A DNA stretch of 64,000 nucleotides from Chromatiales bacterium. Lineage in GTDB: Bacteria > Pseudomonadota > Gammaproteobacteria > UBA6429 > Thiohalophilaceae. The stretch spans positions 1 to 64,000 of the forward strand of contig JALVOC010000229.1 in NCBI GenBank assembly GCA_027032075.1. Direction: 5' to 3'. The translations under genes were made by a program, and so were the position numbers. Below are positions 25,384 to 35,775 of the stretch, one piece after another; within the stretch, counting starts at the first letter, position 1; every line of letters begins with the position of its first letter. Under the pieces are notes generated by a model. The model saw only the letters and a program-made list of their open reading frames with translations. It was not told the DNA's origin and did not search any database.

Positions 25384-26700
25384 CTATTCGACTTGCAGAA
25401 TACGGTCCCGCCATAGCCGCGCTTTTGCCACGATCTCCGTGGTATCGAGGGTGGTGAGCACCCGATCTTTCAGCAAATGCCGTCCGGCAACCCACACATC
25501 GGTCACTTTGTCGCGCCCGGTTGCATACACAAGTTGCGAGAGCGGGTTGTAAACCGGCTCGGTTTCAATCTCGGTGAGTCTGACCGCAATCATATCGGCG
25601 GCTTTGCCCGTTTCCAGTGAGCCGGTTTCCTCATCCAGACCGAGGGCGCGTGCGGCATTGATGGTGGCCATGCGCAGAGCCGTTTCTGCCGGCACCGCAC
25701 TGGCATCACCCGCCACCCCCTTGGCCAGCAGGGCGGCGGTGCGCATTTCACCAAACATGTTGAGATCATTATTGCTGGCCGCCCCGTCGGTACCGAGGGC
25801 GACATTGACGCCGTTGCGGAGTAGTCTTTGCACCTGACAAAAGCCGCTGGCGAGTTTCAGGTTGGATTCAGGGCAATGTACGACGTGCACCCCGGTGGTG
25901 GCACAAAGCGCGATTTCCTCTTCTGTCAGTTGCGTCATGTGCACAGCCAACAGCCGCGGGCTCAACAGGCCGAGTTGTTGCAAACGAGCCAGGGGACGCT
26001 GTCCTGTTTTCTCCACCGCCTGTTTCACCTCATCGCTGATTTCGTGTACGTGCATATGGATGGGGATATCCAGTTCTTCTGCATAGGTGGCGATGTGGCT
26101 GAGTGGTTGATCGGAAACGGTGTATGGGGCGTGCGGGGCAAAAGCGGTGGTGATGAGAGGATTGTTGCGTAGTTGATCATGCAGTTCGATGCCCTTTCGC
26201 AAATACTCGTCCGCATCCTGCGCCCAGGCGCTGGGGAAATCGACAACGATCAGACCGATGGTGGCGCGCATGCCGGCATGTTCCACCGCGCGCGCGGTCT
26301 CTTCCGGAAAAAAATACATGTCGTTGAAACAGGTCACTCCGCCGCGCAGCATTTCCGCACAGGCCAGTAAACTGCCGTCATAGACGAAATCGGCGCTGAT
26401 CCAGCGCTGCTCCGCAGGCCAGATATGTTCCTGCAGCCAGGTCATCAGCGGCATATCGTCAGCCAGGCCGCGCATCAGGCTCATGGCGGCATGGCCGTGG
26501 CTGTTGATTAAGCCGGGAAGCAGGACATGTTCTGCAAGATGAAGGGTTGTCGCGGGGGTGTATTTTTCCTGCGCCTGGTTTGTGTCCAGCAGTTCCACGA
26601 TGCGCCCGTCATGGATGGCGATCGCCGCGTTTTCGAGCAGGGTGCCGGCCGGCTCAACCGGCAGGATCCAGCGGGCATGGATGAGGGTATCGATATTCAT
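25384..26700 (-). CDS. mtaD: 5-methylthioadenosine/S-adenosylhomocysteine deaminase (amidohydrolase family)
   Basis: A TRZ/ATZ-type amidohydrolase. Metal ligands are in LINSHGHAAMSL, HMHVHE and a later HMT segment, and the catalytic aspartate is in LGTDGAASNN. GGVTCFNDMYFF is typical of the MtaD/SsnA group. It should convert methylthioadenosine or S-adenosylhomocysteine to the inosine forms. The gene is divergent from mtnA, which also belongs to methylthioadenosine metabolism, so the pair is likely functionally linked. Confidence 0.85.
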   Translation of the reverse strand: MNIDTLIHARWILPVEPAGTLLENAAIAIHDGRIVELLDTNQAQEKYTPATTLHLAEHVLLPGLINSHGHAAMSLMRGLADDMPLMTWLQEHIWPAEQRWISADFVYDGSLLACAEMLRGGVTCFNDMYFFPEETARAVEHAGMRATIGLIVVDFPSAWAQDADEYLRKGIELHDQLRNNPLITTAFAPHAPYTVSDQPLSHIATYAEELDIPIHMHVHEISDEVKQAVEKTGQRPLARLQQLGLLSPRLLAVHMTQLTEEEIALCATTGVHVVHCPESNLKLASGFCQVQRLLRNGVNVALGTDGAASNNDLNMFGEMRTAALLAKGVAGDASAVPAETALRMATINAARALGLDEETGSLETGKAADMIAVRLTEIETEPVYNPLSQLVYATGRDKVTDVWVAGRHLLKDRVLTTLDTTEIVAKARLWRDRILQVE

Positions 26701-26864
26701 TGTGGTGAGAGGCCGCTGCCGGGTGGCAGGTAAAATAGTTTGGATTTCATTTTTTGTTATGTGCTAATTTGTTTTGGAAACTTTTTGCGAATTACAGAAT
26801 AATACAGACTGATGAATCAATAATTAATACCTTTCTGTTTGGCCCTGACTAAATCGATATTATC

Positions 26865-27905
26865 ATGAAATATGACACCATCCGTGCCATTCAATGGCAG
26901 GATCATACGCTTTTTCTCCTGGATCAACGCAAACTGCCCGCGGTGGTCACCTATCTGGAATACCACTCAGCGCAACAGGTTAGCGATGCGATTCGCGATA
27001 TGGTGGTGCGCGGAGCCCCCGCCATCGGTATTACCGCTGCCTATGGGGTGGTGCTGGCGGCGCGCGAGCGTTATGCCCAATCAGCCGATAACTGGCATGA
27101 GACAATCAAAACCGATCTGCAGATGCTGGCGGCATCCCGTCCCACGGCGATTAACCTCTTCTGGGCGCTGGCGCGCATGGAAAAGTGCATCGCCGCGATC
27201 GAAAGCGATCCCTTCGATCGCCTGCTGCAGGAGGCGAAGGCCATTCATGAGGAGGATATCGCCGCCAACCGCATGATGGGTGAGGCAGGCGCCGCATTGA
27301 TAGAAAAGGGAAGTGCGGTGTTGACCCATTGTAATGCCGGCGCATTGGCGACCGGTGGTTTTGGTACGGCGCTGGGCGTGATCCGCCAGGCCTGGTCCGA
27401 GAAGCGGCTGAGCGGCGTTTATGCGGACGAAACCCGTCCCTGGTTACAGGGTTCGCGCTTGACGGCCTGGGAGCTGCTGCAGGAAAAAATCCCGCTGAGT
27501 CTGCTTGTCGAGGGCGCGGCGGCTTCCCTGATGAAACAGGGAAAAGTGCAATGGGTGATCGTTGGCTCGGATCGCATCAGCGCCAACGGTGACGTGGCGA
27601 ACAAAATCGGCACGTATTCATTGGCTGTCAACGCCCGTCACCATGGGGTGAAGTTCATGGTGGTGGCGCCCACCTCCACGGTGGACATGTCGCTCGACTC
27701 CGGTGATGCCATTCCCATCGAAACCAGAAGTGAGATGGAAGTGTTGACCCTCGGGGATCGGGTGATTGCAGCCGAAGGCGCCGGGGCATGGAACCCGGTA
27801 TTCGACGTCACCCCCGCCGAGCTGGTTGACGTCATTGTCACCGAGCGTGGGGTGGTGTCTCAGCCTACAGCGGAAAAAATGCTGGCCATGATGAAAAATC
27901 ACTGA
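26865..27905 (+). CDS. mtnA: Methylthioribose-1-phosphate isomerase
   Basis: A protein of the eIF2B-alpha-like fold. It has [13 protein letters not shown], the catalytic cysteine in [13 protein letters not shown], and the aspartate in [20 protein letters not shown]. Length (346 aa) is normal. The enzyme interconverts methylthioribose-1-phosphate and methylthioribulose-1-phosphate in methionine salvage. The other mtn genes are not in the window. Confidence 0.92.
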   Translation: MKYDTIRAIQWQDHTLFLLDQRKLPAVVTYLEYHSAQQVSDAIRDMVVRGAPAIGITAAYGVVLAARERYAQSADNWHETIKTDLQMLAASRPTAINLFWALARMEKCIAAIESDPFDRLLQEAKAIHEEDIAANRMMGEAGAALIEKGSAVLTHCNAGALATGGFGTALGVIRQAWSEKRLSGVYADETRPWLQGSRLTAWELLQEKIPLSLLVEGAAASLMKQGKVQWVIVGSDRISANGDVANKIGTYSLAVNARHHGVKFMVVAPTSTVDMSLDSGDAIPIETRSEMEVLTLGDRVIAAEGAGAWNPVFDVTPAELVDVIVTERGVVSQPTAEKMLAMMKNH

Positions 27906-28048
27906 TTTTTAGCATAATTATTTCTTCAAACGCCCGTAACGCTCATATCACGGCATTTCTTCAAGATGCAGTGGGGTATCGAAGCATGTTATAATGCCGC
28001 CTTTAAAACGCTTATAAACTTTAGCCACATCTCCTTGAATCAACACAC

Positions 28049-30586
28049 ATGAGTGAATTTGCCAAAGAAATCCTCCCCATCAATATCGAGGAGGAGATGA
28101 AACAGTCCTATCTGGACTATGCCATGAGCGTCATCGTCGGTCGGGCGCTGCCGGATGTGCGCGACGGATTGAAACCGGTTCACCGGCGGGTTTTGTACGC
28201 CATGCGGGAACTGGGCAATGACTGGAACAAGCCCTATAAAAAATCGGCGCGTGTCGTCGGTGATGTTATCGGTAAATATCACCCCCATGGCGATACGGCG
28301 GTCTATGACACCATCGTCCGCATGGCGCAACCCTTTTCGCTGCGTTACATGCTGGTGGATGGCCAGGGTAATTTCGGTTCCGTCGACGGGGACGCCCCGG
28401 CGGCGATGCGTTACACCGAAGTCCGGATGGCGAAAATCGCCCATGAACTGTTGGCGGACATCGATCGGGAAACCGTCGATTTTGTCCCCAACTATGACGA
28501 ATCGGAGCAGGAGCCGGAGATCCTGCCGGCCAAACTGCCCAACCTGCTCATCAACGGCTCTGCCGGAATCGCGGTGGGCATGGCCACCAATATACCGCCG
28601 CACAATCTGACCGAAGTGATCAACGCCTGCCTCGCGCTGATCGACGATCCGGAAATTGACATCCAAAGGCTGATGCAGATCCTGCCGGGGCCGGATTTCC
28701 CCACCGCGGGGATCATCAACGGCGCGCGGGGTATTGCCGAGGCCTACGCCGGCGGCCGGGGGCGTATATATGTGCGGGCCCGCATCGAGGTGGAAGAATA
28801 CGCCAATGGCAGGCAGGCGATCATTGTTACCGAACTGCCATACCAGGTGAACAAGGCGAGGTTGCTGGAACGTATCGCCGAACTGGTGAAAGAAAAGAAA
28901 ATAGAAGGCATTACCGAACTGCGTGACGAGTCGGACAAGGACGGCATGCGCATCGTGATTGAATTGCGCCGTGGTGAAGTGGTCGAGGTGATGATCAACA
29001 ACCTCTACCAGCATACGCAGATGCAAAATGTGTTTGGTATCAACATGGTGGCGCTGGTCGACGGACGGCCGCGGCTGCTGAATCTGAAGCAGATCCTGGA
29101 AGCCTTCGTGCGCCACCGCCGTGAGGTGGTGACCCGCCGCACGGTTTACGATTTGCGCAAGGCGCGTGAAAAGGCGCATGTGCGGGAAGGCCTGGCGATT
29201 GCACTGGCGAACATCGAGCCCATCATTGCCATGATCCGGGCGGCCAAGAGTCCGGCCGAAGCCAAGGCGCAGTTGATCCAGACAGCCTGGGAGCCGGGAG
29301 TGGTGGTGCAGATGCTGGAACGAACCGGGGCAGAAGCCTCGCGTCCTGAGGGACTCTCCAGCGAATTTGGCCTGCGGAATGGCAAATACTATCTGTCCGA
29401 GGCACAGGCACAGGCGATTCTGGACATGCGTCTGCATCGTCTTACCGGTCTGGAACAGGACAAGATCCTCTCTGAATATGAAGAACTGCTGTCACTGATT
29501 GGTGAATTACTCACTATCCTGGCAAGCAGTGAGCGCCTGATGCAGGTGATCCGGGAAGAACTCATCAGCCTGCGTGAACAGTATGGTGATGAGCGGCGTA
29601 CCGAAATCATTGCCAGTCACGAAGACCTGACGATCGAGGATTTGATCACCGAGGAAGATGTGGTGGTGACACTTTCCCATGAAGGTTATGCCAAGGCGCA
29701 GCCCTTGTCGACCTACAGTGCACAGCGGCGTGGCGGCAAGGGCAAGAGTGCCACCGCAGTGAAAGATGAGGACTTCATCGACAAACTGTTCGTTGCCAGC
29801 ACCCACGATACCATTCTCTGTTTTTCGAGCCGTGGCAAGGTGTACTGGCTGAAAGTCTATAAATTGCCGCAAGCCGGCCGGGGTGCCCGCGGACGTCCGA
29901 TTGTCAATCTGTTGCCGCTGGAGGAGGGTGAACGCATCAATGCGATTTTGCCGATTCGAGAATATGACGAAGATCGTTTCCTCTTTTTTGCCACGGCCAA
30001 CGGTACGGTCAAGAAGACGCCTTTGAAAGATTTTTCACGTCCGCGTGCCTCCGGCATCATCGCAGTGGAATTGCGTGAAAATGATCAATTGGTCGGCGTG
30101 GAAATGACCAATGGTCAGCAGGATGTTCTGTTGTTCTCCACCAGTGGCAAGTCGATCCGTTTTTCGGAAGAGGATGTGCGCCCCATGGGACGCAACGCGG
30201 TTGGCGTTCGTGGTATCAAATTGGCGGAAGGACAAAAGGTGATTTCCCTTATCATTGCCACCGAGGGTAATATTCTTACCGCTACTGAAAACGGTTATGG
30301 CAAGCGAACTCCCATCGATGAGTATCCACGTCATGGCCGTGGCGGTCAGGGGGTGATCTCCATCCAGACGACGGCACGTAACGGTAATGTTATCGGAGCC
30401 GAACTGGTTCACGATGACGATGAGGTCATGCTGATCACCACCAATGGCACCCTGGTGCGCACCCGCGTCGAGGAGATTTCCATCATGGGACGCAATACCC
30501 AGGGGGTAAAACTGATCAGCCTGAGTGAAGGGGAGAAACTCTCCGGGATCGAACGGATTGAGAATATTCAGGAAGACGAGGAATAG
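28049..30586 (+). CDS. gyrA: DNA gyrase subunit A
   Basis: A full-length GyrA of 845 residues. The active-site tyrosine is in [10 protein letters not shown], and the quinolone-resistance region reads [18 protein letters not shown]. Thr stands at the position of E. coli Ser83, which is natural in several gammaproteobacteria and not by itself evidence of resistance. The C-terminal domain has the GyrA box QRRGGKG needed for DNA wrapping, and the tail is acidic. It heads the conserved gyrA-serC-pheA-hisC stretch. Confidence 0.97.
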   Translation: MSEFAKEILPINIEEEMKQSYLDYAMSVIVGRALPDVRDGLKPVHRRVLYAMRELGNDWNKPYKKSARVVGDVIGKYHPHGDTAVYDTIVRMAQPFSLRYMLVDGQGNFGSVDGDAPAAMRYTEVRMAKIAHELLADIDRETVDFVPNYDESEQEPEILPAKLPNLLINGSAGIAVGMATNIPPHNLTEVINACLALIDDPEIDIQRLMQILPGPDFPTAGIINGARGIAEAYAGGRGRIYVRARIEVEEYANGRQAIIVTELPYQVNKARLLERIAELVKEKKIEGITELRDESDKDGMRIVIELRRGEVVEVMINNLYQHTQMQNVFGINMVALVDGRPRLLNLKQILEAFVRHRREVVTRRTVYDLRKAREKAHVREGLAIALANIEPIIAMIRAAKSPAEAKAQLIQTAWEPGVVVQMLERTGAEASRPEGLSSEFGLRNGKYYLSEAQAQAILDMRLHRLTGLEQDKILSEYEELLSLIGELLTILASSERLMQVIREELISLREQYGDERRTEIIASHEDLTIEDLITEEDVVVTLSHEGYAKAQPLSTYSAQRRGGKGKSATAVKDEDFIDKLFVASTHDTILCFSSRGKVYWLKVYKLPQAGRGARGRPIVNLLPLEEGERINAILPIREYDEDRFLFFATANGTVKKTPLKDFSRPRASGIIAVELRENDQLVGVEMTNGQQDVLLFSTSGKSIRFSEEDVRPMGRNAVGVRGIKLAEGQKVISLIIATEGNILTATENGYGKRTPIDEYPRHGRGGQGVISIQTTARNGNVIGAELVHDDDEVMLITTNGTLVRTRVEEISIMGRNTQGVKLISLSEGEKLSGIERIENIQEDEE

Positions 30587-30740
30587 ATTTTAACGCAAGG
30601 ATGGAAAGAGCATCAGCTTGTTTGAAGGTGTATCCTTCCGCATGGTGTTTACGGTGGCAAGGGCCACTGTTTCGGAAAAGTGATTTTGTATGCATCGATG
30701 ATGCGGCGGTGGGTTTAATTTGAATGCAGGAGTAATGTGA

Positions 30741-31823
30741 ATGTCTCGTGTTTATAATTTCAGTGCTGGTCCGGCGATGTTGCCCCAGGTCGTGCTCGAA
30801 AGAGCGCGGGAAGAGATGCTGGACTGGCATGGCAGTGGCATGTCGGTGATGGAGATGAGTCACCGTGGCAAGGAGTTCATGTCGATCGCCGAAAAAGCAT
30901 CAGCCGATCTGCGTGAGCTGATGGCCATCCCCGAAACGCACGAGATCCTGTTTTTACAGGGTGGCGCCAGCAGCCAGTTTGCCATGGTGCCGATGAATCT
31001 GCTGCGTGGTAAACAACGTGCTGACTACATCAATACCGGCGCCTGGTCGAAAAAAGCCATCGCCGAAGCGAAACGTTATTGTGAGGTGAATGTCGCAGCC
31101 AGTAGTGAAGCCAGTAATTTTACCACGGTACCGCCACAGGAAAGCTGGCAGTTGAGTGAGGATGCGGCTTACGTCCATTACACTCCCAACGAAACCATCG
31201 GCGGAGTGGAGTTTCCCTTTATCCCCGAGACAGGTGATGTTCCCCTGGTGGCGGATATGTCATCAACCATATTGTCGCGACCGCTCGATGTTTCCCGTTT
31301 TGGTGTGATCTATGCGGGGGCGCAGAAGAATATCGGACCGGCCGGCTTGACCGTGGTGATCGTGCGTAAGGACCTCATGGGTGAGACGCTCGACGGCACT
31401 CCCACCATGTTCGACTACAAAGTCCATGCGGACAATGGTTCCATGTCCAATACCCCGCCGACCTATAGCTGGTACCTGGCGGGGCTGGTGTTTGCCCTGC
31501 TCAAAGAACAGGGTGGTTTGCAGAAAATGGCAGAGATCAACAAGCGCAAGTCTGACAAATTATATGCCGCCATCGATGCTTCGGATTTTTATCGAAATCC
31601 TGTCGATCCTGCCTGCCGTTCCTGGATGAATGTTCCTTTCACCCTGGCGGATGCAAAACTCGATGCAACCTTCCTGGAAGAGGCAAAGGCAGCCGGTCTG
31701 ACAACCTTGAAAGGCCACCGTTCGGTAGGTGGCATGCGCGCCAGTATCTATAATGCCATGCCGGAAGCGGGGGTGGATGCGTTGGTGGCATTCATGGCCG
31801 ACTTTGAACAACGCCATGGATAA
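30741..31823 (+). CDS. serC: Phosphoserine aminotransferase
   Basis: A fold-type I PLP enzyme with the family start [11 protein letters not shown], the PLP lysine in [10 protein letters not shown] and the C-terminal [16 protein letters not shown]. At 360 residues it is normal length. It makes 3-phosphoserine from 3-phosphohydroxypyruvate and also serves pyridoxine synthesis. AGGAG lies before the ATG. It is followed by serA, so two serine pathway steps are adjacent. Confidence 0.96.
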   Translation: MSRVYNFSAGPAMLPQVVLERAREEMLDWHGSGMSVMEMSHRGKEFMSIAEKASADLRELMAIPETHEILFLQGGASSQFAMVPMNLLRGKQRADYINTGAWSKKAIAEAKRYCEVNVAASSEASNFTTVPPQESWQLSEDAAYVHYTPNETIGGVEFPFIPETGDVPLVADMSSTILSRPLDVSRFGVIYAGAQKNIGPAGLTVVIVRKDLMGETLDGTPTMFDYKVHADNGSMSNTPPTYSWYLAGLVFALLKEQGGLQKMAEINKRKSDKLYAAIDASDFYRNPVDPACRSWMNVPFTLADAKLDATFLEEAKAAGLTTLKGHRSVGGMRASIYNAMPEAGVDALVAFMADFEQRHG

Positions 31824-31921
31824 TACTTGAAAAGGTGGGATTTTATAAATTCCCCGAAGAACACTAAAAGACAGGCAAAGCCAGGAGAAATCCTTGCGGT
31901 TAACAAACAAGAGTTGATGGT

Positions 31922-33085
31922 ATGTACAAGATTTTGACACTGAACAATATCTCTGTTGCGGGTCTGGAGCGGCTGCCGCGTGAAGAGTATGAAATCGCCT
32001 CCGAGATCCAGCATCCCGATGCGATTCTGTTGCGCTCCTTCAACATGCACGACATGGAAATCCCTGCGACTCTCAGAGCAGTGGGCCGTGCCGGTGCCGG
32101 GGTGAATAATATCCCGGTGGAAAAGATGTCTGAAAAAGGAGTGGTGGTGTTCAATGCACCGGGTGCCAATGCGAATGCCGTCAAAGAGCTGGTGTTGGCA
32201 GGCATGCTTATCGGATGCCGCAATTTATGCCAGGCGTGGGACTATGCGCGCAATTTGCAAGGAGACGATGCAACCATCGGCAAAGCGGTGGAAGCCGGAA
32301 AAAAACAGTTTGCCGGTTTTGAATTGCCCGGCCGCACCCTTGGGGTAATCGGTCTGGGAGCCATCGGCCGTTACGTCGCCAATGCCGCACTCGATCTCGG
32401 TATGAAAGTGATCGGCTATGATCCGGGGATCACCGTGGAAGGTGCCTGGAAACTCTCTTCGGAGGTGCAGAAAGCCGCCAGTGTCGAGGAGTTGCTTTCC
32501 AAGGTGGACTTCGTCACGTTTCACGTTCCGCTGGTGGATGCCACGCGTCATATGATCAACGCCGAACGTTTAAAGATCATGAAAGACAACGTGGTGATTC
32601 TGAATTTTGCGCGCAAGGGCATCATTGATGATGAGGCCGTGAGTGACGCCATCAAGGCGGGAAAAGTGTACGCCTATGTGTGTGACTTCCCGAGCAACTT
32701 GCTGAAAAATCATGAGCGGGTCGTCACCTTGCCGCACCTCGGTGCCTCTACCAGGGAAGCCGAGGATAATTGTGCCATTATGGTTGCCGAGCAGGTTCGT
32801 GACTACCTGGTAAACGGCAATGTGCGTAATTCGGTTAATTTTCCGGAAGTGGTGATGGAGCGTAACGGCGGATACCGTGTTGCCATCGTCAACAGCAACG
32901 TGCCAAACATGGTGGGTCAGATTTCCTCCGCCATGGCCGACGCCGGCCTGAACATCATCGACATGATCAATAAATCCCGTGGGGATTTGGCATACACACT
33001 GATCGATATCAATGAACCGGCAACCGACAAACTGATTCAACAGTTGGCCGCTATCGATGGTGTGCTTGCGGTACGCGCGTTATAA
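31922..33085 (+). CDS. serA: D-3-phosphoglycerate dehydrogenase
   Basis: An NAD-dependent 2-hydroxyacid dehydrogenase with GLGAIGRYVANAA for nucleotide binding, catalytic residues in NFARKGIIDD and LPHLGASTREAED, and a C-terminal ACT domain (YRVAIVNSNVPNMVGQ) that probably binds serine for feedback control. It is 387 residues, the short type without the intervening allosteric-substrate-binding domain. It performs the first step of serine synthesis and sits between serC and pheA. Confidence 0.93.
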   Translation: MYKILTLNNISVAGLERLPREEYEIASEIQHPDAILLRSFNMHDMEIPATLRAVGRAGAGVNNIPVEKMSEKGVVVFNAPGANANAVKELVLAGMLIGCRNLCQAWDYARNLQGDDATIGKAVEAGKKQFAGFELPGRTLGVIGLGAIGRYVANAALDLGMKVIGYDPGITVEGAWKLSSEVQKAASVEELLSKVDFVTFHVPLVDATRHMINAERLKIMKDNVVILNFARKGIIDDEAVSDAIKAGKVYAYVCDFPSNLLKNHERVVTLPHLGASTREAEDNCAIMVAEQVRDYLVNGNVRNSVNFPEVVMERNGGYRVAIVNSNVPNMVGQISSAMADAGLNIIDMINKSRGDLAYTLIDINEPATDKLIQQLAAIDGVLAVRAL

Positions 33086-33105
33086 GACATGGGTGATATG
33101 CCGCA

Positions 33106-34182
33106 ATGAGCGAGCAACTCAAAATTCTGCGGGATAAAATCGACACGCTGGATGAACAACTGCAACAGCTGATCACCGAGCGTGCCAGACTGGCCGAAGA
33201 AGTTGCCAAAGCCAAGCAGGACAGTGGCAACGATGTGTTCTATCGTGCTGAACGTGAAGCGGAGGTACTCCGCAAGGTAATGGAGCGTAACCAGGGCCCG
33301 CTCAGCGATGAGGAAATGGCCCGTCTTTTCCGCGAGATCATGTCAGCCTGTCTGGCGCTGGAACGGGTGATGAATATCGCTTTTCTCGGGCCCGAAGGCA
33401 CTTTCACCCAGGCAGCGGCGCTCAAGCATTTTGGTCACTCGGTCAATACCTCACCAATGGCGACAATCAGCGACGTCTTCCGTGAAGTGGAATCGGGAGC
33501 GGCCTCCTATGGTGTGGTGCCGGTGGAGAATTCAACCGAAGGCGTGATAAACCACACCCTGGATGAATTCATGAGTTCGTCTTTGAATATTTGTGGTGAA
33601 GTGGCCTTGCGCATCCATCATCACTTGCTGGGAAAAGCGGTTTCCCTGAGTGATGTGCGAAAGATTTATTCCCACCAGCAATCATTTGCACAATGCCGCA
33701 GGTGGCTGGACACCCATTTGCCGGAGGTGGAACTGATCACTGTCAGCAGTAATGCCGAAGCCACGCGCATGGCGGCAGAGGAACCGCAGGCGGCGGCAAT
33801 CGCGGGTGAGGCGGCCGCGGAAATATATGGTCTGGACTTCATTGTCCGCAATATCGAGGATGAGCCGGACAATACCACGCGTTTTCTGGTCATCGGCAAG
33901 CGGGCTACGCCGGCAAGCGGGGTGGACAAAACTTCCTTGTTGATCTACACCGACAACAGACCTGGTGCGCTCTACGCGATCCTCGAACCGATTGCCAAAA
34001 ACAACCTTTCCATGACCCGTATCGAATCCCGCCCCTCCCGTCAAGGCATGTGGAACTATGTGTTTTTTATTGATATCGACGGGCATGTGGATGATACGAA
34101 TGTCAAACAAGCTTTGGATGAACTGCAAAAAAGCGCCAACGTGGTGAAGGTGTTGGGTTCCTATCCACGTGCGGTGCTGTAA
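33106..34182 (+). CDS. pheA: Bifunctional chorismate mutase/prephenate dehydratase
   Basis: There are three modules in order: an AroQ chorismate mutase (LKILRDKIDTLDEQLQQLI) in the first 90 residues; a prephenate dehydratase beginning NIAFLGPEGTFTQAA with VENSTEGVINHTLD and TTRFLVIG; and a C-terminal ACT domain with the ESRP motif that binds phenylalanine. Length matches the P-protein. It commits chorismate to phenylalanine and is expected to be feedback-inhibited. No leader peptide or attenuator is apparent in the 20-base gap before it. Confidence 0.96.
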   Translation: MSEQLKILRDKIDTLDEQLQQLITERARLAEEVAKAKQDSGNDVFYRAEREAEVLRKVMERNQGPLSDEEMARLFREIMSACLALERVMNIAFLGPEGTFTQAAALKHFGHSVNTSPMATISDVFREVESGAASYGVVPVENSTEGVINHTLDEFMSSSLNICGEVALRIHHHLLGKAVSLSDVRKIYSHQQSFAQCRRWLDTHLPEVELITVSSNAEATRMAAEEPQAAAIAGEAAAEIYGLDFIVRNIEDEPDNTTRFLVIGKRATPASGVDKTSLLIYTDNRPGALYAILEPIAKNNLSMTRIESRPSRQGMWNYVFFIDIDGHVDDTNVKQALDELQKSANVVKVLGSYPRAVL

Positions 34183-34196
34183 CTCAAGGAATGCAT

Positions 34197-35669
34197 ATGA
34201 CTAAAACCATTCAGCCAGTGATCCTCTCTGGTGGTTCGGGTTCGCGCCTCTGGCCCATGTCACGGGCACAGTTTCCCAAGCAATTGTTACCCGTGGTGAC
34301 GGAGCAGACGCTGCTCCAGGATACGGTGACGCGCTTGCAGGGCCTGCAGGATCTGGATACGGCTGTCACCCTTGCTGATCCCATCGTGGTGTGTAATGAG
34401 GCGCACCGTTTTTTTGTTGCCGAGCAGTTGCTGGAACTCGGCATTCAGCCAGCGGATATCATCCTCGAACCGGAAGGACGCAATACTGCCCCGGCCCTCA
34501 CCCTGGCGGCCCTTTCCGTGGCGGAACAGGATCCGTCGACCATCATGCTGGTGATGCCGGCGGATCATGTCATTACGGATCGCGATACGTTTCATCAGGC
34601 GGTAATCACAGCAGCGTCCCTGGCAGAGCAGCAACGGCTGGTGACGTTTGGCATCACGCCGGATCGTGCCGAGACCGGTTATGGCTATATCAAAATGGGT
34701 GCACCACTCGCTGAAGGTGGAAACGCGCCGGCCGGGATTGACGCATTTGTGGAGAAACCGGATCCGGCCACTGCAGCGCATTATTTACAATCAGGGGAGT
34801 ACCTCTGGAACAGCGGCATGTTCATGATGACCGCGGCAACCTGGCTGGATGCGATCCGCCAGCTGCAACCCGAAATGGCGGCGTGCGTGCAGCAGGCCTG
34901 GGAAGAAGGCGAACGGGACAGGGATTTTTTCCGTGTGGCGGAATCCGTCTTCTGCCGCTGTCCGGCCGACTCCATTGACTTTGCGGTGATGGAAAACGTT
35001 GCTTCCCGGCCGGTGGCTGATCTGGAAGCGGCGGTCGTGCCATTGAATGCCGGCTGGTCTGATGTGGGGGCCTGGTCCAGCCTGTGGGAAGTGGCCGAGA
35101 AGGATGAGGCGGGTAACGTCACCCGTGGCGACGTGTTCGTTCACGACGTGGCAGACTGCCTGATTTACAGTGACAAGCGGCATATCGCGGGAATCGGCTT
35201 GAAGGATCTCGTGGTGGTGGAGACGGCGGATGCGGTGCTGGTGGCCGACAAGAATCAGTCCCAGGAGGTGAAACAGGCGGTAACCTGGCTGAAACACCAG
35301 TCGCGTGAGGAATACCTCAACCATCGCAAGGTATACCGACCCTGGGGAAGTTACGAATGCATCGATATCGGGGAACGCTATCAGGTGAAAAGGATTACGG
35401 TCAAACCGGGTGCCGCCCTCTCTTTGCAGATGCATCACCATCGCGCCGAACACTGGATCGTGGTGAAAGGGACGGCACGCGTCACCCGGGACGATGAGGT
35501 GTTTCTGGTGGCGGAAAATGAATCCACTTATATTCCTCTGGGCAGCAAACACCGGCTGGAAAACAGCGGTACGATTCCGCTCGAGATGATCGAGGTTCAG
35601 TCCGGAAGTTACCTGGGAGAGGACGATATCGTCCGTTTTGAGGATCATTACGGACGGCACGAGAACTAA
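34197..35669 (+). CDS. manC: Mannose-1-phosphate guanylyltransferase/mannose-6-phosphate isomerase
   Basis: A type II bifunctional enzyme. The nucleotidyltransferase half has LSGGSGSRLWPMSRAQFPKQ and FVEKPD. The C-terminal cupin has the zinc-site pattern KPGAALSLQMHHHRAEHW. It provides GDP-mannose for polysaccharide. AAGGA lies six bases before this ATG, so it is preferred over the ATG two codons earlier. The gene is inserted between pheA and hisC, two genes that are usually neighbours, and its TAA stop lies in a repeat element end. That fits an insertion or rearrangement that brought a polysaccharide gene into an amino acid operon. Confidence 0.92.
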   Translation: MTKTIQPVILSGGSGSRLWPMSRAQFPKQLLPVVTEQTLLQDTVTRLQGLQDLDTAVTLADPIVVCNEAHRFFVAEQLLELGIQPADIILEPEGRNTAPALTLAALSVAEQDPSTIMLVMPADHVITDRDTFHQAVITAASLAEQQRLVTFGITPDRAETGYGYIKMGAPLAEGGNAPAGIDAFVEKPDPATAAHYLQSGEYLWNSGMFMMTAATWLDAIRQLQPEMAACVQQAWEEGERDRDFFRVAESVFCRCPADSIDFAVMENVASRPVADLEAAVVPLNAGWSDVGAWSSLWEVAEKDEAGNVTRGDVFVHDVADCLIYSDKRHIAGIGLKDLVVVETADAVLVADKNQSQEVKQAVTWLKHQSREEYLNHRKVYRPWGSYECIDIGERYQVKRITVKPGAALSLQMHHHRAEHWIVVKGTARVTRDDEVFLVAENESTYIPLGSKHRLENSGTIPLEMIEVQSGSYLGEDDIVRFEDHYGRHEN

Positions 35670-35757
35670 ACGACGTGTCCCGAATTCCCGATCATTCAGT
35701 ATCATTGCCGGATGCTCCGTTACCTGAAGTGTACCGCTATTCGGAACGTGTATTTAG
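35666..35757. repeat. MITE-like element, family 1, short copy without hairpin
   Basis: The left end CTAAACGACGTGTCCCGAAT and the right end TATTCGGAACGTGTATTTAG are inverted. Between them GATCATTCAGTATCATTGCC and GATGCTCCGTTACCTGAAGT match the left and right flanks of the hairpin in copies B and D. The whole long-arm hairpin is absent here. The element starts inside the manC stop codon and ends 18 bases before hisC. Confidence 0.75.
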
Positions 35758-35775
35758 ACAAAATTACAAAGCATT

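Noticed and set aside
28270-28360. Thr at the Ser83 position of GyrA as a resistance mutation
   Set aside because: Thr is the natural residue in many gammaproteobacteria, so resistance cannot be inferred.
28040-29437. 465-codon open frame on the minus strand
   Set aside because: It is fully antisense to gyrA, has low-complexity His/Arg/Gln-rich composition and no recognisable domain; it reflects codon bias of gyrA.
30587-30740. Riboswitch or attenuator before serC
   Set aside because: No convincing stem and T-run or conserved riboswitch core was found in the gap.
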